A DNA stretch of 64,000 nt, from NCBI GenBank assembly GCA_022009855.1, contig CP091727.1, positions 4,774,001-4,838,000 on the forward strand, given 5' to 3'. The notes below the pieces were generated by a model. The model saw nothing but the letters and a program-made list of their open reading frames with translations. It had not been told where the DNA came from and searched no databases. The stretch is from Lentisphaeria bacterium. GTDB lineage: Bacteria; Verrucomicrobiota; Lentisphaeria; Victivallales; Victivallaceae. Numbering within the stretch: the first letter of the stretch is position 1; each line of letters starts with the position of its first letter. The position numbers were made by a program, and so were the translations under genes. Shown one piece after another: positions 20,990 to 30,573 of the stretch.

Positions 20990-23123
20990 TCAGCCGATCA
21001 GCGCCGTGCCGATTCCCAGCAGCGAACCGGCCTGAAAGACGATCAGCGTCACCAGATAGGCGAGCACAAACAATCCGCCCGCCTCCGCCGCCGCCATCTT
21101 CCAGGAGTTCGTTTCACGCCGGATGATCGCCAGCGTCGCCAGACACGGCACCGACAACAGGCAGAAGAGCATGATGCAGAATCCCTGCAGCGGCGTGTAG
21201 TTATGGATCAGCTGCTCCCGGAGCGGCGCCGACTCCTCGTCCGTCTCTCCCTCCGCATAGAGGATGCCGAGCTGCGAGACGAACACCTCCTTCGCCGCCA
21301 GCGCGCCGATGCATGCGGTCGTGAGCTTCCAGTCGAATCCGATGGGACGGAAGAACGGTTCCAGCGCGTGTCCGACCCGGCCGGAAATGGTGTACTCCAT
21401 CTGTTCGGCCTCCCGCGCATTCTCCAGCACGGCGACCGTATCGGCATCGTTGTTCTTCTGCGCCTGTTCGATTTCGGCGTCGTAGTTGCGGGAGAACTCC
21501 CGCTTCTCCGGCCAGGTGTTGCAGAAATAGAGGATCAAACTGGTCAGCAGAATGATCGAACCGGCCTTCCGCACATACATTTTCCCGCGATCCCACATGT
21601 GCAGGAGCAGGCTGCGCAGTGTCGGCATCCGATAAGGGGGCAGCTCCATCAGGTAGATCTCCCCCTCCCCCGGAAGAGTGTCGCCTTCATCACCCGCGCC
21701 GCAACCAGCGCGATCACCACGCCGATGAGGTAGATCAGCCACATGACGAACGCCTGATACTTCGCGGCAAAGAACGCCGGCACGATCAGAGCGTAGATCG
21801 GCAGCCGCGCGCCGCAGCTCATCAGCGGCAGCACCATGATGGTGGTCTTGCGGTCCCGCTCGGACTCGATGCAGCGGGTCGCCATGATCGCCGGAACCGT
21901 ACAGCCGAAGCCGAGCACCAGCGGCACGAAGGAGCGCCCCTGCAATCCGAACCGGCGCATCACGCCATCCATCACGAACGCCGCCCGCGCCATGTAGCCG
22001 GAATCCTCCAGAATCGCAATCGCGAAGAAGAGAAAGAGGATGTTCGGCAGGAAAACCAGCACCCCGCCGACCCCGGCGATCACCCCGTCGGTGAGCAGCG
22101 AACGCAGATACGGAAACGCCGATTCCGGCCAGATGTCTTTCACCGCGCCGGAAAGCATGGCGAATCCCTCTTCGATGTATCCCATCAGCGGATCGGCGCA
22201 GGTGAAGGTGAACCAGAACGTGAGGTAGATGATCAGAAAGAAAAGAGGCAAACCGACGTATTTGTTGGTCATCACCACATCGATCCGGTCGGAGATTTCA
22301 CGGCGCCGCTCACTGGTCGCGGAAATCGCCTCGCGGCAAGCCCCCGCCAGCATCGCATAACGGCGGTCGGCCAGAAAGGTGTCGGTGTCAATGGCGTGTT
22401 TCTGCCGGAGATGGCGGATCTGCGTTTCCACTTCGTCGCGGACGGGGCGAACTCCTCCATCCGCCCGACGCAGGAATCGTGTTCGAGCAGTTTGACCGCG
22501 AAGAAGCGGGCGGGAATGTGGCGGTACCGCTCCACGCCGAGCGCATCGATCCGGGTCGCGACCGCTGCAATCGCCTCATCAATATCCGGGCCGTAGGAAA
22601 GCTGCGGAGAGCCGTGATCAGCAAGTTTCGTCAGCGTCTCCGCAAGTTTTTCCAGCAGGAACCGCACGCCGCCCGACCGGCTGCCGACCGTCTTGACAAT
22701 GGGCGAACCGAAGCAGGCCTCCAGTTTCGGGATATCAAATTTCATCCCCTTTTTCTCCGCATCGTCGCTCATGTTGAAGGCGAGCAGCATCGGAATGTGC
22801 AGTTCGGCCAGCTGCGTGGTGAGGTAGAGACTGCGCCGGGGAATCGTGCAGTCGATCACATTCAATATGAGATCGATTCCCGGGCGGGTCAGCTCCCGGA
22901 ACACCACCTCCTCTTCCGGCGAACCGGAGGAGAGCGAATAGACGCCCGGCAGATCGATCAGATTGATTTTCATGCCGTTCAGTACAAAGCAGCCCGACTT
23001 GCTCTCCACCGTCACGCCGGGGTAGTTTCCGACATGCTGGCGTGCGCCAGTGAGCGCATTGAAAATACAAGTTTTTCCACAGTTTGGATTGCCCGCCAGG
23101 CCGATAGTGAACACCTGTTTCAT
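20990..23123 (-). CDS. feoB: Ferrous iron transport protein B
   Basis: GTP-driven Fe(II) importer of the inner membrane. The G domain has GNPNCGKT (G1), HVGNYPGVTVE (G2), DLPGVYSL (G3) and NMSD (G4). The membrane part has the two inverted Gate/FeoB core motifs, GCTVPAIMATR and MSCGARLPIYAL, and ends after AAKEVFVSQLGILYA. About 710 residues. Two one-base shifts occur: at GGGG 22444-22447 and in the C runs 21660-21671. Its ATG overlaps the feoA stop by ATGA. With feoA and the DtxR-type gene it forms an iron operon. Confidence 0.94.
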
Positions 23124-23439
23124 CGTGCAGGCTCCTCCTCTTTGATCAGAATGCAGGCGGCGTCATCGCGATGAAGTGCCATGCTGGTCTCCAGCAACCG
23201 GATGCGGAGCAGGCCGCCGAACGGGGCATGCGCCTCCATCAGCAGCTCCGTCCCGGGAATCAATCCGACGTCGGCGAACTTCCGCCGTCCGCGCCACTCC
23301 GGCATCACTTGGAGGATTGTGGCGAAACTTCCGACCGGGGAGATCGGCCAGCGTCTTCTGCTGCGTGCCGATGCGATACTCCCGAAGTCTCCCCTGTGCA
23401 GGACTGCAGCCGCAGGAACATTTCTTCGATTTGGACATT
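23120..23439 (-). CDS. feoA: FeoA-domain protein with a Cys-rich N-terminus
   Basis: Small SH3-like partner of FeoB. The C-terminal part reads RRKFADVGLIPGTELLMEAHAPFGGLLRIRL, which is the FeoA core, shown here in full only as a pattern (GLxPGT followed by a basic beta strand and MALHRDDAACI). Before it the protein starts MSKSKKCSCGCSPAQGR, with three Cys in CSCGC, which usual FeoA proteins lack. ATG 23439 has AGGAG seven bases upstream. A one-base shift near 23325-23340 joins the two pieces. About 106 residues. The Cys cluster may bind metal or sense redox state; this is inference. Confidence 0.8.
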
Positions 23440-23559
23440 TTCAAACTCCTGTTTCACGATTGACAATCGTTTTATCTGGAACAGATTGCGTTCCGGTAAG
23501 TCTCTCGCGCAGATAGCAGCGCAGCTCCATGCAATCCGACCGGGATTCAATCGCATGAA

Positions 23560-23921
23560 TCAAGATCTGCACAGCAAAATTGCCCGTTCATCCATTTCAT
23601 GCTCAACCCGACAGGCCAACCGGTTGGCTGCCCCGGGTGGCAGCAGTAGTATACTCTGAAAAAAATGGTGCAGAATACGATGTTTTTCAGTACTTTCTCC
23701 GCCAAACATCGTCCCTGCGGTGTGAGCAGTACCGGCATGTTTGGTTCGTAATCCAGATAACCGCGAACAGCGAGCTGTCTGAGTGCACAGGTCACCGACG
23801 GCATTTTCACATTGAGCCGCCGGGCGACATCACGAGCATGGGCATGCCCATGTTCATCAATTAGAAGAGCGATGGTCTCGAGATAGTCTTCCATGTTCGA
23901 ACTCATCAAATCATTTTGCAT
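23560..23921 (-). CDS. DtxR/MntR-family metal-dependent repressor
   Basis: About 120 residues. The winged helix reads MEDYLETIALLIDEHGHAHARDVA, then VKMPSVTCALRQLAVRGYLDYEP, as in DtxR/MntR proteins. After a one-base shift at the T5 run 23683-23687 the dimerisation domain continues HRILHHFFQ...AANRLACRVEHEMDERAI, with the family metal ligands (His, Cys, Glu-His). It has no SH3 domain, like MntR-size members. ATG 23921 follows GAGG by six bases; an ATG at 23933 is the alternative. It lies upstream of feoA/feoB in the same direction and should repress them with Fe(II) or Mn(II). Confidence 0.85.
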
Positions 23922-23934
23922 AAACAACCTCATT

Positions 23935-23952
23935 AATTAGAAATGACTAATT
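23935..23952 (-). promoter_or_regulatory. Candidate DtxR-type operator
   Basis: An inverted repeat AATTAG-6-CTAATT sits just upstream of the regulator's start. DtxR/MntR operators are AT-rich palindromes of this size with TTAG/CTAA ends. Autoregulation is inferred. Confidence 0.5.
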
Positions 23953-24006
23953 CTTTTTTCAAAAAAAAATAGCCGCGTTCTGAATTCCGTCGTCCTCCGC
24001 CCGCCC

Positions 24007-24044
24007 ATTGAAAATAATGTAGCACTAAATGGAATATTTTCAAT
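24007..24044. repeat. AT-rich inverted repeat in the intergenic region
   Basis: Perfect 10-base arms ATTGAAAATA (24007-24016) and TATTTTCAAT (24035-24044) separated by 18 bases. The surrounding stretch 23953-24220 is AT-rich and has no supported gene. It may be a terminator for the AraC gene, which ends at 24221, or a regulator site. Confidence 0.4.
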
Positions 24045-24220
24045 TAGCCTCTTCTAACAAAAATAAAGATTTCCTTTTCCACACATTGCAGAAACAAATG
24101 GCGATCAAAGCGGAAATGTGACGAGACCCGTATGCAAAAAACGGGGAATTGTCATATTCCCGAAATCCACACGTGTTTCGAAAGCCCGGTTAACCCGCGG
24201 TGAAGAGCGCGTTCCGTCCT

Positions 24221-25159
24221 TCAAACGGATGTTTCGCCTGCGACTTCGCCTTTTTCATCGGGCGGCTCCGACGGAACGCCACCACACCGCCGGAGGGGAT
24301 TTTTCCGACGGTACTCTCCCGGCGGCATTCCGTAGAAATCACGAAAACAGCGGCTGAAGTAGAATTCATTCGAGAATCCGGTCGCCTGGGCAATCGTCTT
24401 CAACGGATACTCCGTCGACAACAGCAGATTCCGCGCCCGGGTCATCCGCTCGATCATCACCAGCTCCTGAAAAGAATAACCGAAAAATTTCCTCACCAGA
24501 TGGCTCGTCCGCGACGGTGAAAGATTCATCCGTTCCGCCAGATCCTCCAGCGACACCGTCTCGTGAACATGATCGTCTATGAAGCGCCGGACCAGCAGCT
24601 TGCGGCTCTCCAACGTCTCCTCACTCCGGCGGCTCCGCTCCAGAAAGGAGAGGATCCCCTCCCCCATCAGCAGCAGTTCGCGCGCCATCTCCTCCGCTGT
24701 CGACAGCTCAAGCTCCACCAGTTCCGCCCAGGCGGACCGGTACTCCTCAGGCAGATTCTCCACCATCGCCGCATTCCCCCGGAACGGCCCGGCGTAAAAC
24801 AGAAGCACCGCCTGATGATTCCGTTCAACCGGCACCACCAGTTCGGCGATCCCCTTCCAGCAGCACTGCCGGAAGGGGCGCAGCCGGTGAAGCGCTTCCG
24901 ACTCGGTCAGGAATCCACACTCCCTCAGACAGTTCCGATCCCACTCCTTCCGCGAATACCGCTGAAGTTCACAGAGCGGATGCCCGTGGTGATCGCGTCC
25001 CCAAAGCAGCGAACGCCCATCCGGACCGTACAGCAATCCGCGGTGATCGTGCACAGTCACCGTCACATGCCATCGCGCCTCAAACTCCTCCAGCGCCGCA
25101 GGGAAAAAATCCTTCGGAGATCCGGGATCAAGATTATCCAATATGTCAAAATTCAGCAT
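24221..25159 (-). CDS. AraC-family regulator with a PocR-like sensory domain
   Basis: A complete 312-residue regulator. The N-terminal 170 residues resemble the PocR ligand domain: WHVTVTVHDHRGLLYGPDG, several Cys (CELQRYS, NCLRECGF), FRQCCWKGIAELVVPV. The C-terminal 100 residues are a two-helix AraC DNA-binding domain (VSLEDLAERMNLSPSRTSHLVRKFFG and TIAQATGFSNEFYFSRCFRDFYGMPPGEYR). It is divergent from the secreted Asp-box gene and shares a promoter region with it, so it probably controls that cluster. The predicted start of its mRNA lies three bases from the ATG and no Shine-Dalgarno is present. Confidence 0.85.
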   Translation of the reverse strand: MLNFDILDNLDPGSPKDFFPAALEEFEARWHVTVTVHDHRGLLYGPDGRSLLWGRDHHGHPLCELQRYSRKEWDRNCLRECGFLTESEALHRLRPFRQCCWKGIAELVVPVERNHQAVLLFYAGPFRGNAAMVENLPEEYRSAWAELVELELSTAEEMARELLLMGEGILSFLERSRRSEETLESRKLLVRRFIDDHVHETVSLEDLAERMNLSPSRTSHLVRKFFGYSFQELVMIERMTRARNLLLSTEYPLKTIAQATGFSNEFYFSRCFRDFYGMPPGEYRRKNPLRRCGGVPSEPPDEKGEVAGETSV

Positions 25160-25168
25160 GATAGTATA

Positions 25169-25196
25169 AATATACAGCGGGTTCGTGCATTGTCAA
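25169..25196 (-). promoter_or_regulatory. Promoter of the PocR/AraC regulator
   Basis: Minus strand: perfect TTGACA at 25191-25196, 16 bp, TATATT at 25169-25174. Its -35 overlaps the -35 of the divergent plus-strand promoter. Confidence 0.65.
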
Positions 25197-25218
25197 ATCA
25201 GCGATTTTCCGGTATACT
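25190..25218 (+). promoter_or_regulatory. Promoter of the Asp-box protein operon
   Basis: TTGTCA at 25190-25195, 17 bp, TATACT at 25213-25218. Leader of about 60 bases to the ATG at 25286. Confidence 0.65.
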
Positions 25219-25285
25219 TAATTACAAAACAAATGCAGCGAAAGCGAAAAATCTTTTGTACTCGACAAACCAGGATGAACAGATT

Positions 25286-27417
25286 ATGAACATGATGAGC
25301 CTCCCTTTCAGAGCAATCGTCGCTGCGGCGGCAACCGCGACCGTCCTCTCCGCCGCGGAAGAGTGGAAACAGTTTCCCATCTGGGGCGGTGGCAACCTGC
25401 AGACCGTGGAGATTTCCCCTTCGTCACCGGACATCTGGTACACCTACGCCGACGTCGACGGCCCTTACCGCAGCGATGACGCCGGAAAAACTGGGTTCCG
25501 CTCCACGGCAACTTCAACGCGATGCAGCGCCGCCGCGGCCTCGCCCAGATCCGCGGCCTATCAGTCGATCCGCGCAACCCGGACTCCTTTGTGACCGTCT
25601 CCGGCTCCACCTGGTGGCGGGTCGGCGGCATCTGCGTCTCGCGCGACGGCGGCAAAAGTTTCCGGCAGACGCAGGAGGCGCGCTTCTACGGCAACGGCCT
25701 TCGGCGGCGGACCGGATTCGTGCTGGCACGCAATCCGAACCGGCCGGATGAACTCATCGCCGCCTCCGACTCCACCGGCATCTTCCGCAGCGATGACAAC
25801 GGAGAACGCTGGCAGCCGGTCGGCCTCGACGGCTGTTACTTCTCGTCGGTGCTCTACGACCGCGCAGTGCCGGGCAGAGTCTACGCCTCCGCACCCCGCT
25901 GGGGCTCCTCGGTCTACGAGAAGGGTGCCATCTTCGGCAAAGAGAAGAGCCGCCACGCCGGTCTCTTCCGCAGTGACGACGGCGGACGCAGCTGGAAACA
26001 GCTTCTGAGCAACGGCCCGATGGATATGGTTCAGCTCAAAACCGGCGAACTGCTCGGCGTGTTCGAGGAGCGCTTCGTCAAACTCAGCCGGGATGCCGGG
26101 GAAACCTGGCAGGAGTACGCCGAAGGGCTCCCCCGCCGGAGAGAGATCAACCACCGGCTCAGCTCCTCCCGCTGGACTCTGGCGGCGGCCGGACCGGACT
26201 TCTTCATCGTGGGCAGTTCCCGCGGCGAACTCTACCGCAGGAAGCGCGAAACGGCGAAATGGGAGAAGATTCCCCGCCGGAGCGTCACCCTCGGACAACC
26301 CGAACAGGAGTCCCACCTCGATCCGAAATGGGCGTTCGGCGCCTCGGCACAGACACTGGTCATCGACCCGCGCGACAGCCGCCACTGGCTCCTGACCGAC
26401 TGGTTCTCGATCTGGGAGAGTTTCGATGGTGGCGAAAACTGGCGCTCCGCCATCCGCGGAATCAGTCCTCTCGTCTCCTACTTCGTCGCTGCCGACCCGA
26501 ACACTCCCGAGCGGCTCTTCTACGGCCTCGCCGACATGGGGGCTGCTCCGCAGTGACGACGGTGGAAAGAGTTGGAAAAAACAGCCCTTCATCGGCATCA
26601 ATTCCATCGCCTTCTCCCGGAAAACGCCGGGACTCACCATGATCTGCGGCGGCAAGAACGAAATCCGGATCCGGCGGCTCCGGCCCGGCAGTTCCAGCTG
26701 GGAAACGCCCCGGAACCTCGGCCTTCCCGCGCTGAAGCCGGGCGGCATGGCCGCCTACACCGTCGCCGCCGACCCGAAGGAGGATACCTTCTACCTCTGC
26801 GTCTCCGGCCCGGTCGCGCCAGGCAAGGGCGGAGTCTACGTCTCGACCGATGCCGGCGACCACTGGGAGTGGATGGGGAAAGGATTCAAGCCCGGATTCT
26901 CCTTCGACAAAAACGAATTCCAGAACGGCGGCACCAGCCAGATCCAGCTCTCCCCCGACGGTTCCGCGGTTGCCTTCAGCAGCGCGTCGAAACAGCTCTA
27001 CCGGCTGGACCGGGAGAAACAGAGCTGGCAGTTCGTCCGGAACCTGCCCTCCGGCACACAGCCGGATGAGGGAGTTCCCTGGCGCAGCGTTGTCGCCGCC
27101 GATCCCTTCGCTCCCGGGCGCTTCCTCTGTGCCGGCAACGGCATCCTGCTCGAATCGCGTGACGGCGGAAAGAGCTTCGACAACAACTGGCTCGTCACCG
27201 GCACGATTTACTCCATCGCCTTCGATCCGAGACCCCGGGATTGCTCGCGATCCTGCTGCCGGACAGAATTCTGCTCTCCCGCGACGGCGGCAGGCACTTC
27301 GCCGTCCTCTCCATCGACGGAGTTCCGATCACCACCGGCACCAGAATCATGCTGAACCGCAAACGGCTCTTCGCCGCCACCTGGGGCAGCGGGGTCTTCT
27401 ACCGGAGCGTGGAATGA
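25286..27417 (+). CDS. Secreted Asp-box (BNR) beta-propeller protein, GH74/sialidase-like
   Basis: About 710 residues with a signal peptide (MNMMSLPFRAIVAAAATATVLSAAEEW). Ten Asp-box motifs S-x-D-x-G-x-x-[WF] are readable, for example SDDNGERW, SDDGGRSW, SFDGGENW, STDAGDHW and SRDGGRHF, each in a beta-propeller blade. This layout is shared by GH74 xyloglucanases, sialidases and VPS10-type propellers; catalytic residues cannot be assigned. Three one-base shifts: A5 at 25486-25490, GGGG near 26540, and near 27230. The start has AGGATG upstream. It begins an operon with a CBM9-like protein (ATGA overlap) and a prepilin gene. Confidence 0.75.
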
Positions 27418-28403
27418 AGTATCGCGCGGTCACAATGTTTCTTCTTCTGCTCCTGCTCCACGCCGCCGCGACGGAACAGGAGCAGGATGAGTCGCTTCGA
27501 GCCTTCATGATCGAATGCCGCTCCGCGATCCGGCCGGGGGATCCGGCGGATTTCCTCATGAGCCGCTACCGTCCACGCAAAGATCTCTGGGCGCAGTGGA
27601 TGATTTTCCAGAACGCCTTCCATGTTTCTCCGACGGAAAAGCAGGCTGCCCGCCGGGAGATTCAGGCGGTCTGTGCCGAACTGCGCCGGGGACGCGCCTG
27701 GCCGCACCGTCAACGCCCCCGGCTACGGCTCCCCTTTCTCCCCCGTCCGCCGGAAATCGATGGGGAAATCGGCAGCGACTGGGCGGGCGCGCTCGAACTC
27801 TCCTCCTGTTACCGGCTGGACGATCCCGCCCCGCCGAACGGAAAGCGCCGCGCTGGCGTTTCGGATGGGACCGCGAATGGTTCTACGCCGCCGGGGAATT
27901 CCAGGCGGAAATTCCGGCGAAGTCACCGGAAAAAACCGTGGGAGGGAACCTGTGCCGAACTCTTCCTCCTCCCCTCTCTCACGCTCGGCGTCTGCTGGGA
28001 ACTGCTCTTTCCGCCGAACCGGCCACCGCTTTTTCTGCTGGTTCGCGACAATCAGTTCGGCTACCGGGACTACCCCGAATGGCGCCGGGAAACCGGAATC
28101 CGCTCTGCGGTCCGCCGCACGCCGGACGGGTTCCGTTTTGAAGCGGCAATCCCCTTCCGGATCCTGCCGAACTACCAGCTGGGCAATGCGCCCGAAGCAG
28201 GGCAGATTCTCTATCTGATGGCGGTTCTGGTGGACAACCGCCGTTACTTCTCGCCGTTTCCGCTGCTCTACGACAGTCACAACCCGGCCTGTTTCGCGGA
28301 AATCACTCTGACTGGACCAAATGGAAAAAGTAATAACGAACCATCAAAACAAACCAATCCGGATTCCCGCCGGAAGGAGGAGCTGATCCATGAGCAAAAC
28401 TAA
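27414..28403 (+). CDS. Secreted CBM9/DOMON-like carbohydrate-binding protein
   Basis: About 330 residues with a signal peptide (MKYRAVTMFLLLLLLHAAA). The helical N-terminal 90 residues are unrecognised. The C-terminal domain begins PPEIDGEIGSDWAGALELSS, the usual opening of CBM9-like domains, and continues through WDREWFYAAGEF and an EAAIPFRIL strand, also typical. Two compensating one-base shifts, near 27840 and 27936, hide the WDREWFYAAGEF segment in the uncorrected frame. It overlaps the upstream gene by ATGA and the downstream prepilin start by 14 bases. Confidence 0.65.
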   Translation: MKYRAVTMFLLLLLLHAAATEQEQDESLRAFMIECRSAIRPGDPADFLMSRYRPRKDLWAQWMIFQNAFHVSPTEKQAARREIQAVCAELRRGRAWPHRQRPRLRLPFLPRPPEIDGEIGSDWAGALELSSCYRLDDPAPPNGKRRAGVSDGTANGSTPPGNSRRKFRRSHRKKPWEGTCAELFLLPSLTLGVCWELLFPPNRPPLFLLVRDNQFGYRDYPEWRRETGIRSAVRRTPDGFRFEAAIPFRILPNYQLGNAPEAGQILYLMAVLVDNRRYFSPFPLLYDSHNPACFAEITLTGPNGKSNNEPSKQTNPDSRRKEELIHEQN

Positions 28404-29250
28404 CCATTTCCCCATCGTGCCGCATTGTTCGGTCAAACCGTCAATTCCCTCAACCACAAGAGGAAACACCCCCATGAAAAAACGGATTTTCACCCTCATC
28501 GAACTCCTCATCGTCATCGCGATCATCGCGATTCTCGCCAGCATGCTGCTGCCGGCGCTGAACAAGGCGCGCTCACGGGCGAAGAACGCCAGCTGCCAGG
28601 CCCGCCTCAAGCAGGTGGCGGCCGCCGCCATCGGCTACACCGGCGACAACGGAGACTTCTTTCCGCCGGTCAGCAACGGCATCTACGGCGAGAGCAACGA
28701 TCCCTACTGGAAATATCTCTTCGCCGGCAACACACTTGCTTACCTCGGAATCAACGCGCCGCGCCATCCGGAAAACGGCAAGGTCGATTACTTTTACGGC
28801 ACCTATACGCCCCGACTCTGCAATGTCCGGCCAGCACGATCACCTACACCTTCTCCGGCGGCACCGTCACGGCCATTCCCTCGCTGACCGGCTACAATCC
28901 CTATCTGGGCGGTGGAGCCGGAATTCTCGCCGGCACCAACAATCCCACCCCAAAGAAGGTATACCGTTCCGGCGGCGTCCGGAATTCCTCCGTCAAGGTG
29001 CTGATCTCGGAATACTACGCCGCCGGACCTTCTACAACAAGGTCTCCTCGACAATGGAGACCGCGCCGCGCCACATCGACCTCTACACCCGCCACGGCGG
29101 ACGCTTGAACTACTCCTTCGTGGACGGCCACGTCGAAGCCTATCCGTGGGCGGCACCGGTTCCTCCGGCGGCATTCAGGTGCAGCTTCTCGGCATCGGCA
29201 ATGAGGATACCAAAATCAACTTCACCCGTCACTGGCTGCCCAACCGCTGA
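28390..29250 (+). CDS. Type II secretion/prepilin-type protein with H-X9-DG tail
   Basis: Pseudopilin-like protein of the kind expanded in Lentisphaerota and Planctomycetes. The cleavage/methylation motif is RIFTLIELLIVIAIIAIL with the conserved Glu, followed by a long helix (LPALNKARSRAKN) and a beta-rich body. The C-terminal H-X9-DG motif reads HGGRLNYSFVDGHVE, then ends FTRHWLPNR. Start 28390 has AAGGAGG eight bases upstream and gives a 28-residue extension before MKKR; ATG 28474 is the alternative. One-base shifts near 28830, 29035 and 29155 are required. Its fold suggests an exported surface protein rather than a pilus shaft. Confidence 0.8.
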
Positions 29251-29283
29251 AACTCAGTGACATATTGCAAATCGACACGGCTG

Positions 29284-29316
29284 CAGCCTCCGAACCGGAG
29301 AGTCGTCCGGAGGCTG
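29284..29316 (+). terminator. Hairpin between prepilin and FAD oxidoreductase genes
   Basis: 9-bp stem (29284-29292 and 29308-29316) with a 15-nt loop. The T run after it is poor, so it may be a weak terminator or an RNA stability element. Confidence 0.5.
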
Positions 29317-29343
29317 TGTCGTTCTCAAGCAGGAGTTTCCCTA

Positions 29344-30573
29344 ATGAACATCACACGAAAAAACAATCCCGTACCGGTCCGGAACAAGACCGATGTGCTG
29401 GTCGTCGGCGGCGGTCCCGCCGGATTCGGCGCGGCGATCGCCGCCGCCCGTGCCGGAGCCCGCGTCACTCTGATCGAACAGGGCGCCATGCTCGGCGGCA
29501 TGTGGACGCTCGGCATGCTCAGCCCCTACTTCGACAACTGGAACAAGCAGGATCTCAACCTCGAACTCAAACAGAAACTTCAGGAACGCGGCGCCTGGGG
29601 CGGTCTCTGGAACAACTCCTTCGATCATGTCGCCATGGCGATGCTGCTCGACGAATATGCCATCGAACATGAACTCGACCTCATGTTCTGCACGATGGCG
29701 ACCGAACCGGTCATGGAGGGGAACACCCTCCGCGGCGTGATCGCCGAAAACAAATCCGGCGCGCAGGCGGTCCTCGCCGCCGACGTGGTGATCGACTGCA
29801 CCGGCGACGGCGACATCGCCGCCCGCGCCGGGGCGCCGTTTGAAATCGGCCGTTCCGGCGACGGCGTCTTTCAGCCGATGACCATGATGTTCAAGATCGG
29901 CGGTGTGCGCGACGACTATCCGCGCGACGACATCATCGGCTGGTACAAGGAGCTGGTCAGTCGGTGCGACGAACAGGAGCTTCTGCGGGAGATTCCCTAC
30001 AACTATCCAGCGATCATCCGGCTGCCCCGCCGCGGCGAAGCACTCCTCCAGTGGACCCACGTCAAACGTCACCTCGGCTGCGACGGAGAAGAGTTGACCA
30101 ATGCCGTTCTCGAAGGACGAAGGCAAATTCGCAAGGCGATGAAATATCTCGAGCTCATCCGCCCGGTGCTGGGGGAGGTCTATCTGCTCGACCTCCCCTC
30201 CGTCATCGGCGTGCGCGAAACCCGGCGGATCACCGGGGAGTACGTCATCTCCGACGAGGATGTCAAAACCGGCCGGAAACAGCCCGACGGCATCTGCCGC
30301 GTCACCTTCGGCGTCGACATCCACGAACCGGAGAAGCCGGAACAGACCTGCTGGACCCACCCCGGATTCGACATTCCGTTCCGCTCGCTGGTGCCACTCA
30401 AGGTGGAGAATCTCCTGACGGCGGGGCGCTGTATCTCCGGCAGTTTCGCCGCTCACGCCGCCTACCGCGTCACCGGCGACTGCGTCACCACCGGCGAAGC
30501 GGCCGGACGCGCCGCCGCCCGCGCGGTGCGCGAGAACCGGAGCGTCCGCGACCTCGCGCTCAGCAGTCGCTGA
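29344..30573 (+). CDS. FAD-dependent oxidoreductase (FAD_oxidored family)
   Basis: A complete 409-residue flavoprotein. The dinucleotide-binding motif is TDVLVVGGGPAGFGAAIAAARAG near the N-terminus, followed by GAMLGGMWTLGMLSP; the middle has VVIDCTGDGDIAARAGAPFE and the C-terminus LLTAGRCISGSFAAHAAYRVTGDC, as in FAD_oxidored (PF12831) proteins. These are widespread in carbohydrate loci of PVC and Bacteroidota members, often with unknown substrates. AGGAG lies nine bases before the ATG. Its last 14 bases overlap the end of the convergent DUF4432 gene. Confidence 0.85.
   Translation: MNITRKNNPVPVRNKTDVLVVGGGPAGFGAAIAAARAGARVTLIEQGAMLGGMWTLGMLSPYFDNWNKQDLNLELKQKLQERGAWGGLWNNSFDHVAMAMLLDEYAIEHELDLMFCTMATEPVMEGNTLRGVIAENKSGAQAVLAADVVIDCTGDGDIAARAGAPFEIGRSGDGVFQPMTMMFKIGGVRDDYPRDDIIGWYKELVSRCDEQELLREIPYNYPAIIRLPRRGEALLQWTHVKRHLGCDGEELTNAVLEGRRQIRKAMKYLELIRPVLGEVYLLDLPSVIGVRETRRITGEYVISDEDVKTGRKQPDGICRVTFGVDIHEPEKPEQTCWTHPGFDIPFRSLVPLKVENLLTAGRCISGSFAAHAAYRVTGDCVTTGEAAGRAAARAVRENRSVRDLALSSR

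Noticed and set aside
24118..24357. Small gene antisense to the end of the AraC gene
   Set aside because: No ribosome site, no motifs, and it overlaps a well-supported gene.
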